A stretch of 42,309 bases of DNA. Origin: Clostridia bacterium. GTDB taxonomy: Bacteria; Bacillota; Clostridia; Christensenellales; Borkfalkiaceae. Of this stretch, positions 1 through 7,555 are shown one piece after another (position 1 is the stretch's first letter; every line of letters begins with the position of its first letter). The notes beneath the pieces were generated by a model. That model worked only from the letters and a program-made list of their open reading frames with translations. It was not told where the DNA came from and did not search any database. The DNA lies in contig JAFTPE010000020.1 of the NCBI GenBank assembly GCA_017463425.1, positions 1 to 42,309 on the forward strand, given 5' to 3'. The translations under genes and the position numbers were made by a program.

Positions 1-83
1 AAAAGAAATACATATTAACGCAAACGATTCGGAGGCGAAGACATTACTCCGCAAGATAATCTTTAATTTCCCCATATATTATA

Positions 84-360
84 ATGGTGATAATGACGCT
101 CACCAAATTTTGTGGGAACAGGATGGTAGTGTGGAGACGCTTGTTTGCCTTGTGCGCAAGGCGTAAGAAAAATTTTAGCGACGAACCGCCGTGCTTGCAC
201 GGGCGAGGCGTACGCAAAAATTTTTATGTGTTGTGCAACAACAGAAACGAGCGTGTTTTGTGCTGAGAGTCCGCCGTCGGCGGGAGACGAACATACATTC
301 TGCCAAGCAGGATATATGTTCCCTCAGACCAAGCACGTGGAAACGCTCGTTTGTTTGACG
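84..360 (+). ncRNA. Candidate structured RNA of unknown class (no credible ORF in 1-407)
   Basis: The first 407 bases hold no protein gene I can support, but they are rich in nested inverted repeats. A TATAAT lies at 80-85 with only a poor -35. Helices: 147-152/157-162 (GCCTTG..CAAGGC); 168-180/213-225 (12 pairs, one mismatch) enclosing hairpin 189-193/198-202 with a CUUG loop; 245-253 with 344-352, extended by 260-264/332-336, enclosing 271-275/279-283 and a long hairpin 289-303/307-321 (14 of 15 pairs). Bases 245-255 could instead pair with the GACGCTTGTTT at 136-146, so two exclusive folds exist. I compared it by eye with tmRNA, RNase P, SRP, 6S, T-box and common riboswitch signatures and recognise none. 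It could be a leader of the gene at 408, an independent RNA, or a palindromic repeat. Confidence 0.35.
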
Positions 361-407
361 AGGAATATAGAAATTGAAAAAAGCAACGCTGTGAAAAAGG
401 AGAAAAA

Positions 408-2036
408 ATGAAAGTTTGTGTGATTCAACCTCGGTATTCGTTTGATGAAAACGACGTAGAAAAACGGTTTTACGAACTCATACGTTGGCTGGACGATTGC
501 GACGAGAGTATGGATTTGATCGTTTTGCCCGAATATAGCGACGCGCCTGCGGACGTGAAAGGGAAAGACGGATTTTACGGGGCTGTGGAAAAATATAACG
601 CAATCCTAATGCAAAAGGCGCAGGATACGGCGAAAAGATGTAGCGCGCTAGTATTCGTTAACGCAGGGTATCAAACCGAAAACGGGATTCGCAACACCAC
701 GCACGCGATTGACAGAAACGGAAAAATCGTGGGCAGATATTTCAAGGCGCACCCTGCGCCCAGCGAAGTGAAAACCGATTTACAGGGTGGCCACGAATTG
801 GACGTACAATACAGTTATGACCAATCTGCGCCGTACGTATTGGAAATCGAGGGGATTCGGTTTGGATTTTTGACCTGTTACGATTTTTATTTTTATGAAA
901 ACTTTGCAAAGATAGCGCGTGAAAACGTGGATATCCTTATCGGTTGCGCGTTGCAACGCACGGATACGCACGAGGCGTTGTCTATCATTAACAAATTCCT
1001 TTGTTATAATACGAACGCGTATTTGGTTCGCGCGTCGGTGTCGCTTGGCGACGAATCCAAACTGTGCGGTTGCAGTATGGTGGTTGCCCCCGACGGAAAA
1101 ACGTTGTTGAATATGGAAAGCAAAGCAGGGCTTGGGGTGTGCGAAATCGACCCTAAAAACAAATATTACAAACCCGCAGGACATCAGGGTAAATTGAAAT
1201 CGCATTACGAATACATAGAAGAAGGGCGCAGACCGTGGCTGTATCGCAACGGCGGGACGTCGGTTGCGCTGTTTGACGAAGTGATGAAATATCCACGACT
1301 TTGCGCGCACAGAGGGTTTAATACGGTTGCGCCCGAAAACAGTATGCCTGCGTTTGGGGCGGCGGTTGCCCTGGGCGCAGAAGAAATCGAATTTGATTTG
1401 TGGGCGACAAAAGACGGTGTTTTGGTGTCTTGCCACGACGCTACTTTAGAACGGGTAAGCGACGGGGTTGGGAAAATCTACGAACACACTTACGAAGAAT
1501 TGTTGAAATTAGATTTTGGCGTAAAATGCGGTGAAAAGTTCAAAGGATTGAAAATCCCGACGTTTGAGGAAATTTTGCAAAAATTTGCAGGGCGTGTGAT
1601 TATGAACATTCACGTCAAAATTTGGGATAAAAATTTTGAAAATCCTATGATAGAAGAAATCGTGGCTTTGATACGCAAATACGATTGCGAAAAGCATATC
1701 TATTTTATGACGACGAGCGACGAGATTATCAAAAAAGTGATGGCGTACGCGCCCGATTTAAAAATTTGCGTCGGTTGGAACGGCGATCAAAACCCGATGT
1801 CTATCGTCAATCGCGCGATTGATTTGGGTGCGTATAAAGTGCAGTTATTTAAACCGTATTTTAATCAAGAAAGCGTGGATAAAGCGCATGCGCACGGAAT
1901 TTTATGCAACGTATTTTACGCGGACGATCCCAACGAGGCGCGAAAATATTTTGAAATGGGGATAGACACGGTGTTGACGAACGATTATTTAACGGTGTAC
2001 AACGCCGTCAAGGACGAGTATTTTAAAAATAAATAA
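408..2036 (+). CDS. Carbon-nitrogen hydrolase (nitrilase superfamily) fused to glycerophosphodiester phosphodiesterase
   Basis: A 542-residue two-domain enzyme. Residues 1-290 are a nitrilase-superfamily amidohydrolase: the Glu-Lys-Cys triad is visible as E42 (LPEY), K113 (RYFKAH) and C157 (FLTCYDF). Residues 297-540 are a GDPD TIM barrel with H301-R302 (AHRGFN), the PEN motif at 309-311, E328/D330 (EIEFD) and H343, so both active sites look intact. GDPD enzymes release glycerol-3-phosphate from glycerophosphodiesters; the amide or nitrile substrate of the first domain is not predictable. There is no signal peptide or membrane segment, so it should be cytosolic. AAGGAG sits 6 nt before the ATG. 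The next gene is 69 bp downstream on the same strand. The fusion suggests the two hydrolases act on one substrate such as an N-acylated phosphodiester lipid; that is inference. Confidence 0.87.
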   Translation: MKVCVIQPRYSFDENDVEKRFYELIRWLDDCDESMDLIVLPEYSDAPADVKGKDGFYGAVEKYNAILMQKAQDTAKRCSALVFVNAGYQTENGIRNTTHAIDRNGKIVGRYFKAHPAPSEVKTDLQGGHELDVQYSYDQSAPYVLEIEGIRFGFLTCYDFYFYENFAKIARENVDILIGCALQRTDTHEALSIINKFLCYNTNAYLVRASVSLGDESKLCGCSMVVAPDGKTLLNMESKAGLGVCEIDPKNKYYKPAGHQGKLKSHYEYIEEGRRPWLYRNGGTSVALFDEVMKYPRLCAHRGFNTVAPENSMPAFGAAVALGAEEIEFDLWATKDGVLVSCHDATLERVSDGVGKIYEHTYEELLKLDFGVKCGEKFKGLKIPTFEEILQKFAGRVIMNIHVKIWDKNFENPMIEEIVALIRKYDCEKHIYFMTTSDEIIKKVMAYAPDLKICVGWNGDQNPMSIVNRAIDLGAYKVQLFKPYFNQESVDKAHAHGILCNVFYADDPNEARKYFEMGIDTVLTNDYLTVYNAVKDEYFKNK

Positions 2037-2105
2037 ACAAATCAACGTCGGGTTTTTATAAGAAACGGCGATTTTGGGAAAAATAACCGTGAATAAGGAG
2101 AAAAA

Positions 2106-2822
2106 ATGTACGGAAATTCGCTGCTTGATAAATTGGATAGAAAATTTGGCAGATATGCGCTGAGGAATCTTATGACGATTATCGTTGTGGGTACAGGGCT
2201 GGTTTGGCTGTTAGATTACGTCGTATTTATGCGGACGGGAACGAGCGTTGTTTGGTGGCTGATGTTTGACAAACAAGCGATTTTACAAGGGCAGGTGTGG
2301 CGACTGATTACGTTTATTTTCGTGCCAGAGGAAAGCGGTTTGTTGTTTTTGGCGTTGACCTTGTATTTTTATTGGTTGATAGGCAATTCTTTGGAAAACG
2401 AATGGGGTTCGCTTCGGTTTGATTTGTATTATCTCGTCGGGATATTAGGGGCGATAGGTTCGGGATTTTTAACGGGATACGCCACCAATTATTATCTGCA
2501 TATGTCCCTGTTTTTGGCGTTTGCGCTCATCAATCCCGATTATCAAATTCTGCTGTTTTATTTTTTGCCGATTAAAATGAAATTTTTGGCAATTATCGAT
2601 TTGATTGGCTTGGGCTTGATGTTTATTTTCAGCGGTTGGGTACAACGAATCGCCTTGTTGGTTGCGCTGCTGAATATTGCGATATTCTTTTGGAGAGAAA
2701 CGTATTATAAACTTCGCGCGTTGATTCGTCGTAAAAAATATCAACGGGACGGCGAGATTAAGGTGAAACCTTTCAAACCGAAAAAGAACAAAAAAGACGA
2801 TGACGATCCTTTCGAGTTGTAA
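2106..2822 (+). CDS. Rhomboid-like integral membrane protein, probably without protease activity
   Basis: A 238-residue polytopic membrane protein with about six hydrophobic segments between residues 20 and 195 and a highly charged cytosolic tail (lysines, then DDDD near the C-terminus). The stretch GQVWRLITF followed by a loop and YFYWLIGNSLENEWGS resembles the L1-loop and TM2 region of rhomboid/derlin proteins. The catalytic GxSx serine and the partner histidine of active rhomboids are not recognisable: the corresponding helix reads YYLHMSLFLAF. I read it as a rhomboid pseudoprotease or derlin-like protein, with unknown partner. Start at the ATG after AAGGAG (2097-2102). It lies between the nitrilase-GDPD fusion and an RluA-type synthase, all on the plus strand, which gives no clear functional clue. 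Confidence 0.7.
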   Translation: MYGNSLLDKLDRKFGRYALRNLMTIIVVGTGLVWLLDYVVFMRTGTSVVWWLMFDKQAILQGQVWRLITFIFVPEESGLLFLALTLYFYWLIGNSLENEWGSLRFDLYYLVGILGAIGSGFLTGYATNYYLHMSLFLAFALINPDYQILLFYFLPIKMKFLAIIDLIGLGLMFIFSGWVQRIALLVALLNIAIFFWRETYYKLRALIRRKKYQRDGEIKVKPFKPKKNKKDDDDPFEL

Positions 2823-2856
2823 TTATGGGATAGAGATTTAATCAAACGGAGAGCAT

Positions 2857-3924
2857 ATGAGGAAAACGAACGAAACGAAAAAACGGACGGGGCAGGTACG
2901 AGGAGAACGTGCATATTCTCAAAAACGTGACAGGCAGGTACGAGGTGAAAGAGAAGAACGCATAAACGGCGCGCCCGTATATACGGCAACGTATAAAGTG
3001 AACCGAAGCGACGAATTGTTAGAATTTTTATTGCGGAAATGCAATACGTCGAGAAACAACGTCAAATCGTTGTTGGTGCGAAAACAAGTGCTTGTCAACG
3101 GGAGCGTGGTAACGCAATACAATTTTACGCTGGCAAAAGACGACGAAGTGAAGATTGCAAAAAATCCTGTAAAAGACGCGCCGATTGCAAAGCCGAAAGC
3201 GGCGGCAAGCAAGCGTCCGCCTCGAATGGGCGCGGAAATGAAAATCGTATACGAGGACGAAGATTTTATTGCCGTGGACAAGCCCGTAGGGTTGTTGTCG
3301 GTAGAGAGCGATAAGGACGTGGAGTGCGCCTACGGATATGTTTTGAGGTATATGCAAGTAGCGGATAAAAGCGCGCGTCCGTTTATTTTGCACCGTATCG
3401 ACAAAGAAACCTCGGGCGTGTTGGTGTTTGCGAAAAACGTGAAGATACATTCTATGTTGAAAATGCATTGGAACGAGCAGATTTGTTTGCGGGAATATTA
3501 CGCCGTCGTGGAGGGCGTGTTGGAGAAAAAATCGGATACGATTACGTCGTATTTAAAAGAAAACGTCAACAATTTGACCTATTCGACGAAAGACCCGTCG
3601 GGACAAAAAGCGATTACGCATTACGAAGTGATTTCCGAAAGCGAACAATATTCGCTGTTAAAAGTGAAAATCGACACGGGAAGAAAAAATCAAATTCGCG
3701 TGCATATGAAAGATATAGGACATTCTATCGTGGGCGACGAAAAATACGGTTTTACGAAAAATCCGTTGGATAGATTGGGGTTACACGCCTCAAAATTGGA
3801 ATTCATTCACCCGATTAGCCATGAAATGATATCCATTCAAGCTACCGTACCTGCGTGCTTTCGCAGTTTGTTTCCCGTAAAACGCGGGCGGAAAACAACG
3901 ACGAATCATACGGAAGAAGAATAG
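2857..3924 (+). CDS. RluA-family 23S/tRNA pseudouridine synthase with S4 domain
   Basis: A 355-residue protein that isomerises uridine to pseudouridine in RNA. An N-terminal basic extension (residues 1-45) contains two copies of QVRGER, then an S4-like RNA-binding domain (about 50-108: FLLRKCNTSRNNVKSLL..VLVNG) and the catalytic domain with HRIDKETSGVLVFAK (the HRLDxxTSG motif carrying the catalytic Asp), and RKNQIRVHM near the end. The S4 plus catalytic layout matches RluD/RluA-type enzymes; which uridine is modified cannot be told. Start ATG 2857 follows GGAGAGCAT. The luxS gene follows after 15 bp, so they are probably co-transcribed. The N-terminal direct repeat is unusual and may be disordered RNA-contacting sequence. 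Confidence 0.88.
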   Translation: MRKTNETKKRTGQVRGERAYSQKRDRQVRGEREERINGAPVYTATYKVNRSDELLEFLLRKCNTSRNNVKSLLVRKQVLVNGSVVTQYNFTLAKDDEVKIAKNPVKDAPIAKPKAAASKRPPRMGAEMKIVYEDEDFIAVDKPVGLLSVESDKDVECAYGYVLRYMQVADKSARPFILHRIDKETSGVLVFAKNVKIHSMLKMHWNEQICLREYYAVVEGVLEKKSDTITSYLKENVNNLTYSTKDPSGQKAITHYEVISESEQYSLLKVKIDTGRKNQIRVHMKDIGHSIVGDEKYGFTKNPLDRLGLHASKLEFIHPISHEMISIQATVPACFRSLFPVKRGRKTTTNHTEEE

Positions 3925-3939
3925 AACGAGGTTGAAATT

Positions 3940-4401
3940 ATGAAAAAGATAGCAAGTTTTACAGTGAATCACGACACGCTGAAAAAGGGAATGTATATTT
4001 CCCGTATCGACGGGGACGTGGTAACGTACGATATCCGTATGAAACTTCCCAACGGCGGAGATTATTTGCCGACGAGCGCGGCGCATACCATCGAGCATTT
4101 ATTTGCGACGTTTGCGAGAAATAGCGCGGAGGGGGATAAAATCGTATACGTTGGGCCTATGGGTTGCAGAACGGGGTTCTACCTTCTGACGCGCGACACG
4201 CTGTCGTATAAAAATGCAATTGAGTTGGTAAAAGAGAGTATGGCGTTCGTGCGGGATTTTTCAGGGGAGATTCCCGGAAATAAGAAAGAGGAATGTGGAA
4301 ATTATCTCGATCACGATTTATCGGGCGCGCAAAAAGTGGCGGCGGATATGTGCCAAGTGCTGCGAGATTGGACTGAAGAAAAATTAAAATATGAGGAATA
4401 A
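3940..4401 (+). CDS. luxS: S-ribosylhomocysteine lyase LuxS
   Basis: A 153-residue LuxS, the family's usual length. It cleaves S-ribosylhomocysteine to homocysteine and DPD, the precursor of autoinducer-2, as part of the activated methyl cycle. The metal site is present: HTIEH at residues 49-53 (HxxEH) and the C-terminal Cys in CGNYLDHDL. The second catalytic Cys is in MGCRTGFY (C76). It sits 15 bp after the RluA gene and a few bases before the nitroreductase start. The metF/metH genes that remethylate its homocysteine product lie at the far end of this window; the nucleosidase (Pfs) that would feed it is not here. Confidence 0.97.
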   Translation: MKKIASFTVNHDTLKKGMYISRIDGDVVTYDIRMKLPNGGDYLPTSAAHTIEHLFATFARNSAEGDKIVYVGPMGCRTGFYLLTRDTLSYKNAIELVKESMAFVRDFSGEIPGNKKEECGNYLDHDLSGAQKVAADMCQVLRDWTEEKLKYEE

Positions 4402-4405
4402 AACG

Positions 4406-4933
4406 ATGAATGAAATGAACGAAACGTTAAAAACCATTCTTTCGCGCAAGAGCGTGAAAAAATTTAAGGGAGAACAAGTTGGGAAAGACCTGATTGACCA
4501 AATCGTGCAGGCAGGGCTTGCCGCGCCGTCGGGATTGAACAAACAATCTCCGATTATTTTGGTGGTAACAGACAAGCAGGTACGCGACGAACTGTCGCAA
4601 TTAAATGCAGGGAAAGACCCGTTTGGACGGACAGACCCCTTTTACGGCGCGCCTTGCGTTTTGGTTGTATTGGCAGATAAGAGCGTGCCTACCTACGTTT
4701 ATGATGGGTCGCTTGTAATGGAAAATATGTTATTGGCGGCGCATGCTTTGGGTTTGGGCGCGTGTTGGATTCATAGGGCGAAAGAAACGTTTGAATCGGA
4801 AACGGGCAAGGCGATATTGAAAAAATTGGGCGTGGAAGGCGACTATGAGGGAATTGGAAACTGTATCGTAGGCTACGCAGATATGACGCCCCAAGAAAAA
4901 CCTCGAAAGGAACACAGAGTTTATTATATTTAA
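4406..4933 (+). CDS. Nitroreductase-family FMN protein
   Basis: A 175-residue single-domain nitroreductase-family flavoprotein. FMN-contacting motifs are visible: SRKSVKKFKGE near the N-terminus (RSxRxF-like), GLAAPSGLNKQSP, and the C-terminal MLLAAHALGLGACWIH. Such proteins use NAD(P)H to reduce nitro compounds, quinones or flavins; the real substrate is unknown. I place the start at 4406 because GAGGA (4392-4396) lies 9 nt before it; an in-frame ATG at 4391 overlaps luxS and has no good ribosome site. It is the last gene of the luxS cluster before a 300-bp intergenic region. Confidence 0.88.
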   Translation: MNEMNETLKTILSRKSVKKFKGEQVGKDLIDQIVQAGLAAPSGLNKQSPIILVVTDKQVRDELSQLNAGKDPFGRTDPFYGAPCVLVVLADKSVPTYVYDGSLVMENMLLAAHALGLGACWIHRAKETFESETGKAILKKLGVEGDYEGIGNCIVGYADMTPQEKPRKEHRVYYI

Positions 4934-4984
4934 AAGTTAAGAGTGAAATGAAAGCGCGCAAATTTTGTCGTAAAAAGGGCGTTG

Positions 4985-5125
4985 CATTTGCAAACATATG
5001 CCCGTCAACACATACCTGCCCCCGTCGTTTGACGAAAAAAGGGGGAAAACATATCTTTTTGACAAATGAGGGTATAGGCATATGCGGGTAGAGCGTATAT
5101 GCGGTTTCCCCCATTTGAGAAATGG
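4985..5125. repeat. Palindrome-rich intergenic region (4934-5240 has no gene)
   Basis: The gap between the nitroreductase and the BFD-like gene contains no credible ORF. It holds several inverted repeats: CCCCC plus CGTCGTTTGACG plus GGGGG around 5019-5045, GGGGGAAAACATAT (5041-5054) opposing ATATGCGGTTTCCCCC (5097-5112), and CCATTTGAGAAATGG (5111-5125). CATATGC occurs at about 4996 and at 5079. The first hairpin could end the luxS-nitroreductase transcript, but the T run is missing. It may be a dispersed palindromic repeat; only a genome-wide search can tell. Confidence 0.4.
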
Positions 5126-5166
5126 AGAAAAAACGTTAAAAAGGGAAAAAAGTTTGTTACAGAATA

Positions 5167-5195
5167 TTGACACAATCAAGAAAAAGTGATATAAT
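5167..5195 (+). promoter_or_regulatory. Sigma-A promoter of the BFD-like gene
   Basis: TTGACA (5167-5172), a 17-bp spacer and TATAAT (5190-5195): both hexamers match the consensus. The predicted start lies about 40 bases before the AGGAG of the gene at 5241. Confidence 0.85.
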
Positions 5196-5240
5196 ATCCA
5201 CAAAAGAAAAGGGCGGTTTACCGCAAAAGGAGAGGAAGTT

Positions 5241-5432
5241 ATGGAAAACAAAATTATTTGTAATTGTATGAAAGTATCTGTTTCGGATATTGAAAAAGCG
5301 TTGCACGAGGGAGAAAAATTTTCGGACGTAGAAAAGGCGTTTGAAGAAGTGCAGATGGTTACGCATTGTTCGACGGGTTGCGGCGGTTGCCACAGCAAAG
5401 TGTTGGACGTAATATCCGAATTGATGAATTAA
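5241..5432 (+). CDS. Small BFD-like [2Fe-2S]-binding protein
   Basis: A 63-residue protein with the four-cysteine pattern of bacterioferritin-associated ferredoxin (BFD)-like domains: CNC near residues 8-10 and CSTGCGGC at about 43-50, which would hold a [2Fe-2S] cluster. The domain is often a module of nitrite reductases and oxidoreductases; stand-alone copies serve as small electron carriers or help release iron from bacterioferritin. Which role applies here cannot be told. Its promoter is strong and it ends in its own hairpin, so it may be well expressed and partly separate from the downstream gene. Start ATG follows AGGAGAGGAAGTT. Confidence 0.8.
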   Translation: MENKIICNCMKVSVSDIEKALHEGEKFSDVEKAFEEVQMVTHCSTGCGGCHSKVLDVISELMN

Positions 5433-5442
5433 AAAAAACAAG

Positions 5443-5475
5443 GACAGCCGAAGCCTCTTGCTTTGGCTGTCTTTA
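5443..5475 (+). terminator. Hairpin after the BFD-like gene
   Basis: GACAGCC-GAAGC (5443-5454) pairs with GCTTTGGCTGTC (5460-5471), loop CTCTT, followed by a short TTTAT. The T tract is weak, so read-through into the gene at 5504 is likely. Confidence 0.6.
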
Positions 5476-5503
5476 TAAGAGAAAAGGTGAGAGAGGGCGC
5501 AAT

Positions 5504-6307
5504 ATGCAGGTAGGCGTATCGACGGCGTCGCTGTTTTTAAGAAAGAGCAACGAAGAGGCGTTGGAATTATTCAATCGCTTGGGCGTAAAAACCGCCGAAG
5601 TATTTTTAACGACGTTTTCCGAATACGGACAACCGTTTGCGGATTTTTTGGCAAAGAAAAAAGGGAACGTTTTTATCAATTCGGTGCATATATTAAATAC
5701 GCAGTTTGAACCGCAATTATTCGCCGCGCACTCGTTGGTAAAATCAGACGCGTATGCGTGGCTGGAAAAGGTGCTGACCAGCGCAAACGCTTTGGGTGCG
5801 CCGTATTATACCTTTCACGGCACGGCGAGGGTAAAAAGCGCCAGCCGCAGCGGTGAAAACGACAATTTTCCAGCAATGATAAAAGGGTTTGACGAATTGA
5901 CGAACGTTTGCGAAAACCGAGGCGTTACGCTTTGTTTGGAAAACGTGGAATGGGCGACGTATAACCGCCCGGGCGTATTTTCAAAACTATCTCAGCAAAT
6001 CCCAAATCTTCGAGGGGTTTTGGATATCAAGCAGGCGCGGATATCGGGATATCCCTATCAAGAATATCTTACTGAAATGGGGGAACGCCTTGCATACGCG
6101 CACGTGTCCGATTTGGACGAGAACGGAAAAATGTGTTTGCCCGGTTACGGCGCGTTCGATTTTGACGAACTCATTCGTCGCTTGCAAGACGTCGGATTTC
6201 AAGGTGATTTGTTTATCGAGGCGTATAACGGAGATTATAAAGAGGAAACCGAATTGAAAATTGCGTGTGATTATCTCAACGAACTCATTTATAAACACCG
6301 TTCTTAA
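5504..6307 (+). CDS. Sugar phosphate isomerase/epimerase (xylose isomerase-like TIM barrel)
   Basis: A 267-residue member of the AP-endonuclease-2/xylose-isomerase-like TIM-barrel superfamily. Typical metal-ligand strands are visible: YTFHGT (about residues 104-109), LCLENVEWAT (Glu at about 145), VLDIKQA (Asp) with H in YAHVSDLD, and LFIEAYNGDY (C-terminal Glu). These proteins isomerise or epimerise sugars, or act as endonuclease IV; the sequence lacks clear endonuclease IV specificity motifs, so the substrate is unknown. I choose ATG 5504 after GAGAGGG because the fold begins at MQVGVSTAS; a longer frame back to 5366 would overlap the preceding gene. Confidence 0.78.
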   Translation: MQVGVSTASLFLRKSNEEALELFNRLGVKTAEVFLTTFSEYGQPFADFLAKKKGNVFINSVHILNTQFEPQLFAAHSLVKSDAYAWLEKVLTSANALGAPYYTFHGTARVKSASRSGENDNFPAMIKGFDELTNVCENRGVTLCLENVEWATYNRPGVFSKLSQQIPNLRGVLDIKQARISGYPYQEYLTEMGERLAYAHVSDLDENGKMCLPGYGAFDFDELIRRLQDVGFQGDLFIEAYNGDYKEETELKIACDYLNELIYKHRS

Positions 6308-6368
6308 AACACCGAAATTTCTTTTTTTCTTATATCATAAATTTTTTTGGAAAATTTTGCTCAAACTG

Positions 6369-6423
6369 TTGACAATGTCAAATTCTTATGTTATAATAAG
6401 TTTATAAATAGGATTTAATCCTA
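6369..6423 (+). promoter_or_regulatory. Promoter of the superoxide reductase gene with two palindromes
   Basis: TTGACA (6369-6374), 17-bp spacer, TATAAT (6392-6397). The -35 is part of the perfect palindrome TTGACA-A-TGTCAA (6369-6381). A second palindrome, TAGGATT-T-AATCCTA (6409-6423), lies in the early leader. Either could be a regulator site. They do not match the PerR or Fur consensus as I know them. Confidence 0.75.
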
Positions 6424-6447
6424 ATAAATAATTAAGGAGATAAAATT

Positions 6448-6804
6448 ATGGCTTTAAGAGTATATCAATGTGAAAAGTGTAACAAGACGGTTATAAGCAA
6501 GGAAGAATTGAAATTAGAGGGCTGGAAAGAACTGATTGCAGGCAGTACGGACGCGGCGCAAGAAAAGCACGTACCTGTGGTAACGAAAAAATGCAAACAA
6601 GTAAAGGTGGACGTAGGCAGCGTAGCGCATCCTATGACGGCGGAACATTTGATTGAATGGGTGGCGATTGAAACCAAACAAGGTTATCAAATCAAATATC
6701 TTTCCGCGGACGTTGCGCCCGTTTGCGCGTTTTCGCTTGCTGACGGCGACGAATTGGTTGCCGTATATGCGTATTGCAATCTGCACGGCTTGTGGAAAAA
6801 TTAA
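6448..6804 (+). CDS. Superoxide reductase (desulfoferrodoxin family) with a lost rubredoxin-like site
   Basis: A 118-residue superoxide reductase, which reduces superoxide to hydrogen peroxide without making oxygen. The catalytic iron ligands are present: H41 in EKHVPV, H61 in AHPM, H67 in AEHLIEW, and C110/H113 in CNLHG; the conserved Glu-Lys precedes H41. The N-terminus keeps one CxxC pair (C8, C11) of the desulforedoxin centre but lacks the second Cys pair, so the accessory iron centre is probably gone (a one-iron, class-III-like enzyme). AAGGAG precedes the ATG. The flavin reductase-rubredoxin gene 45 bp downstream is a plausible electron donor. Confidence 0.93.
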   Translation: MALRVYQCEKCNKTVISKEELKLEGWKELIAGSTDAAQEKHVPVVTKKCKQVKVDVGSVAHPMTAEHLIEWVAIETKQGYQIKYLSADVAPVCAFSLADGDELVAVYAYCNLHGLWKN

Positions 6805-6849
6805 GAAATAATATCACAATAATATAATTCAAATAAATGAGGCAAGATA

Positions 6850-7473
6850 ATGATTGAAAAAGAGGCAATGTTTAAACTGACCTACGGATTGTACGTGTTG
6901 ACGGCGAAAGACGGGGAAAAACAAAACGGTTGTATCGTGAACACCGTATCTATGTTGACGGATTCGCCAAAGCGGATTACCGTGTTCGTGAATAAAGCGA
7001 ACTACACGGAAGAATTGTTGCGGAAAACCCGCGTATTTAACGTGTCCGTATTGACGGAAAGCGCGCCGTTCGAGGTTTTTAAACAGTTCGGTTTTTGTTC
7101 GGGACGGGACGTAGATAAATTTGCGGGGAAAGAATATCCCACGACGGAAAACGGGCTGTATTATTTGTCCGATAACGTAAACGCCGTGATGTCGGCAAAG
7201 GTGGTGGACGCGTACGATTACGGCACGCATACCCTGTTCGTTGCCGAGGTAACCGAGGCGAAAACATTGTCGCAAGAACCCAGCGTAACCTACGAATATT
7301 ATCAAAAAAATATCAAACCCAAGCCCCAAGCCGTGAAAACGGACGAGGTTGGCGCGAAAAAGCGTTGGGTTTGCAAAATTTGCGGTTACGTATACGAGGG
7401 CGACGAATTGCCTGCGGATTACGTTTGTCCCATTTGCAAGCACCCTGCCGAAGATTTTGAATTGATGCAATAA
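6850..7473 (+). CDS. Flavin reductase-rubredoxin fusion (high-molecular-weight rubredoxin type)
   Basis: A 207-residue fusion. Residues 1-155 are a flavin reductase-like FMN-binding domain (LTYGLYVLTA, the conserved NGCIVNTVSM region, and NKANYTEELL). Residues 168-207 are a rubredoxin with two CxxC knuckles (VCKICGYVYEGD and YVCPICKHPAEDF). Proteins with this layout (Hrb of acetogens and clostridia) pass NAD(P)H electrons to flavodiiron proteins; rubredoxins also feed superoxide reductase. Position directly after the superoxide reductase gene supports a joint role in detoxifying oxygen species. The gene ends in a clear hairpin. No flavodiiron protein is present in the window. Confidence 0.9.
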   Translation: MIEKEAMFKLTYGLYVLTAKDGEKQNGCIVNTVSMLTDSPKRITVFVNKANYTEELLRKTRVFNVSVLTESAPFEVFKQFGFCSGRDVDKFAGKEYPTTENGLYYLSDNVNAVMSAKVVDAYDYGTHTLFVAEVTEAKTLSQEPSVTYEYYQKNIKPKPQAVKTDEVGAKKRWVCKICGYVYEGDELPADYVCPICKHPAEDFELMQ

Positions 7474-7490
7474 AATACAAAAATACGTTG

Positions 7491-7523
7491 CGGTTGGCGT
7501 TTTCGCCAGCCGTAATTTTTTAT
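7491..7523 (+). terminator. Terminator of the superoxide reductase-rubredoxin operon
   Basis: CGGTTGGCG (7491-7499), loop TTTT, CGCCAGCCG (7504-7512), then TAATTTTTTAT. Nine base pairs with one G-U. Confidence 0.85.
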
Positions 7524-7555
7524 CGTAAAAATTTAAAAATTATTTTATAAAATAC

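Noticed and set aside
84-411. Two overlapping short frames (84-266 and 145-411)
   Set aside because: No ribosome site, Cys/Arg-rich odd composition, and they run through several stable hairpins; better explained as structured non-coding sequence.
780-1436. 218-codon minus-strand frame inside the nitrilase-GDPD gene
   Set aside because: Low-complexity Arg/His/Phe composition typical of antisense frames in this base composition; the plus strand encodes a clear enzyme.
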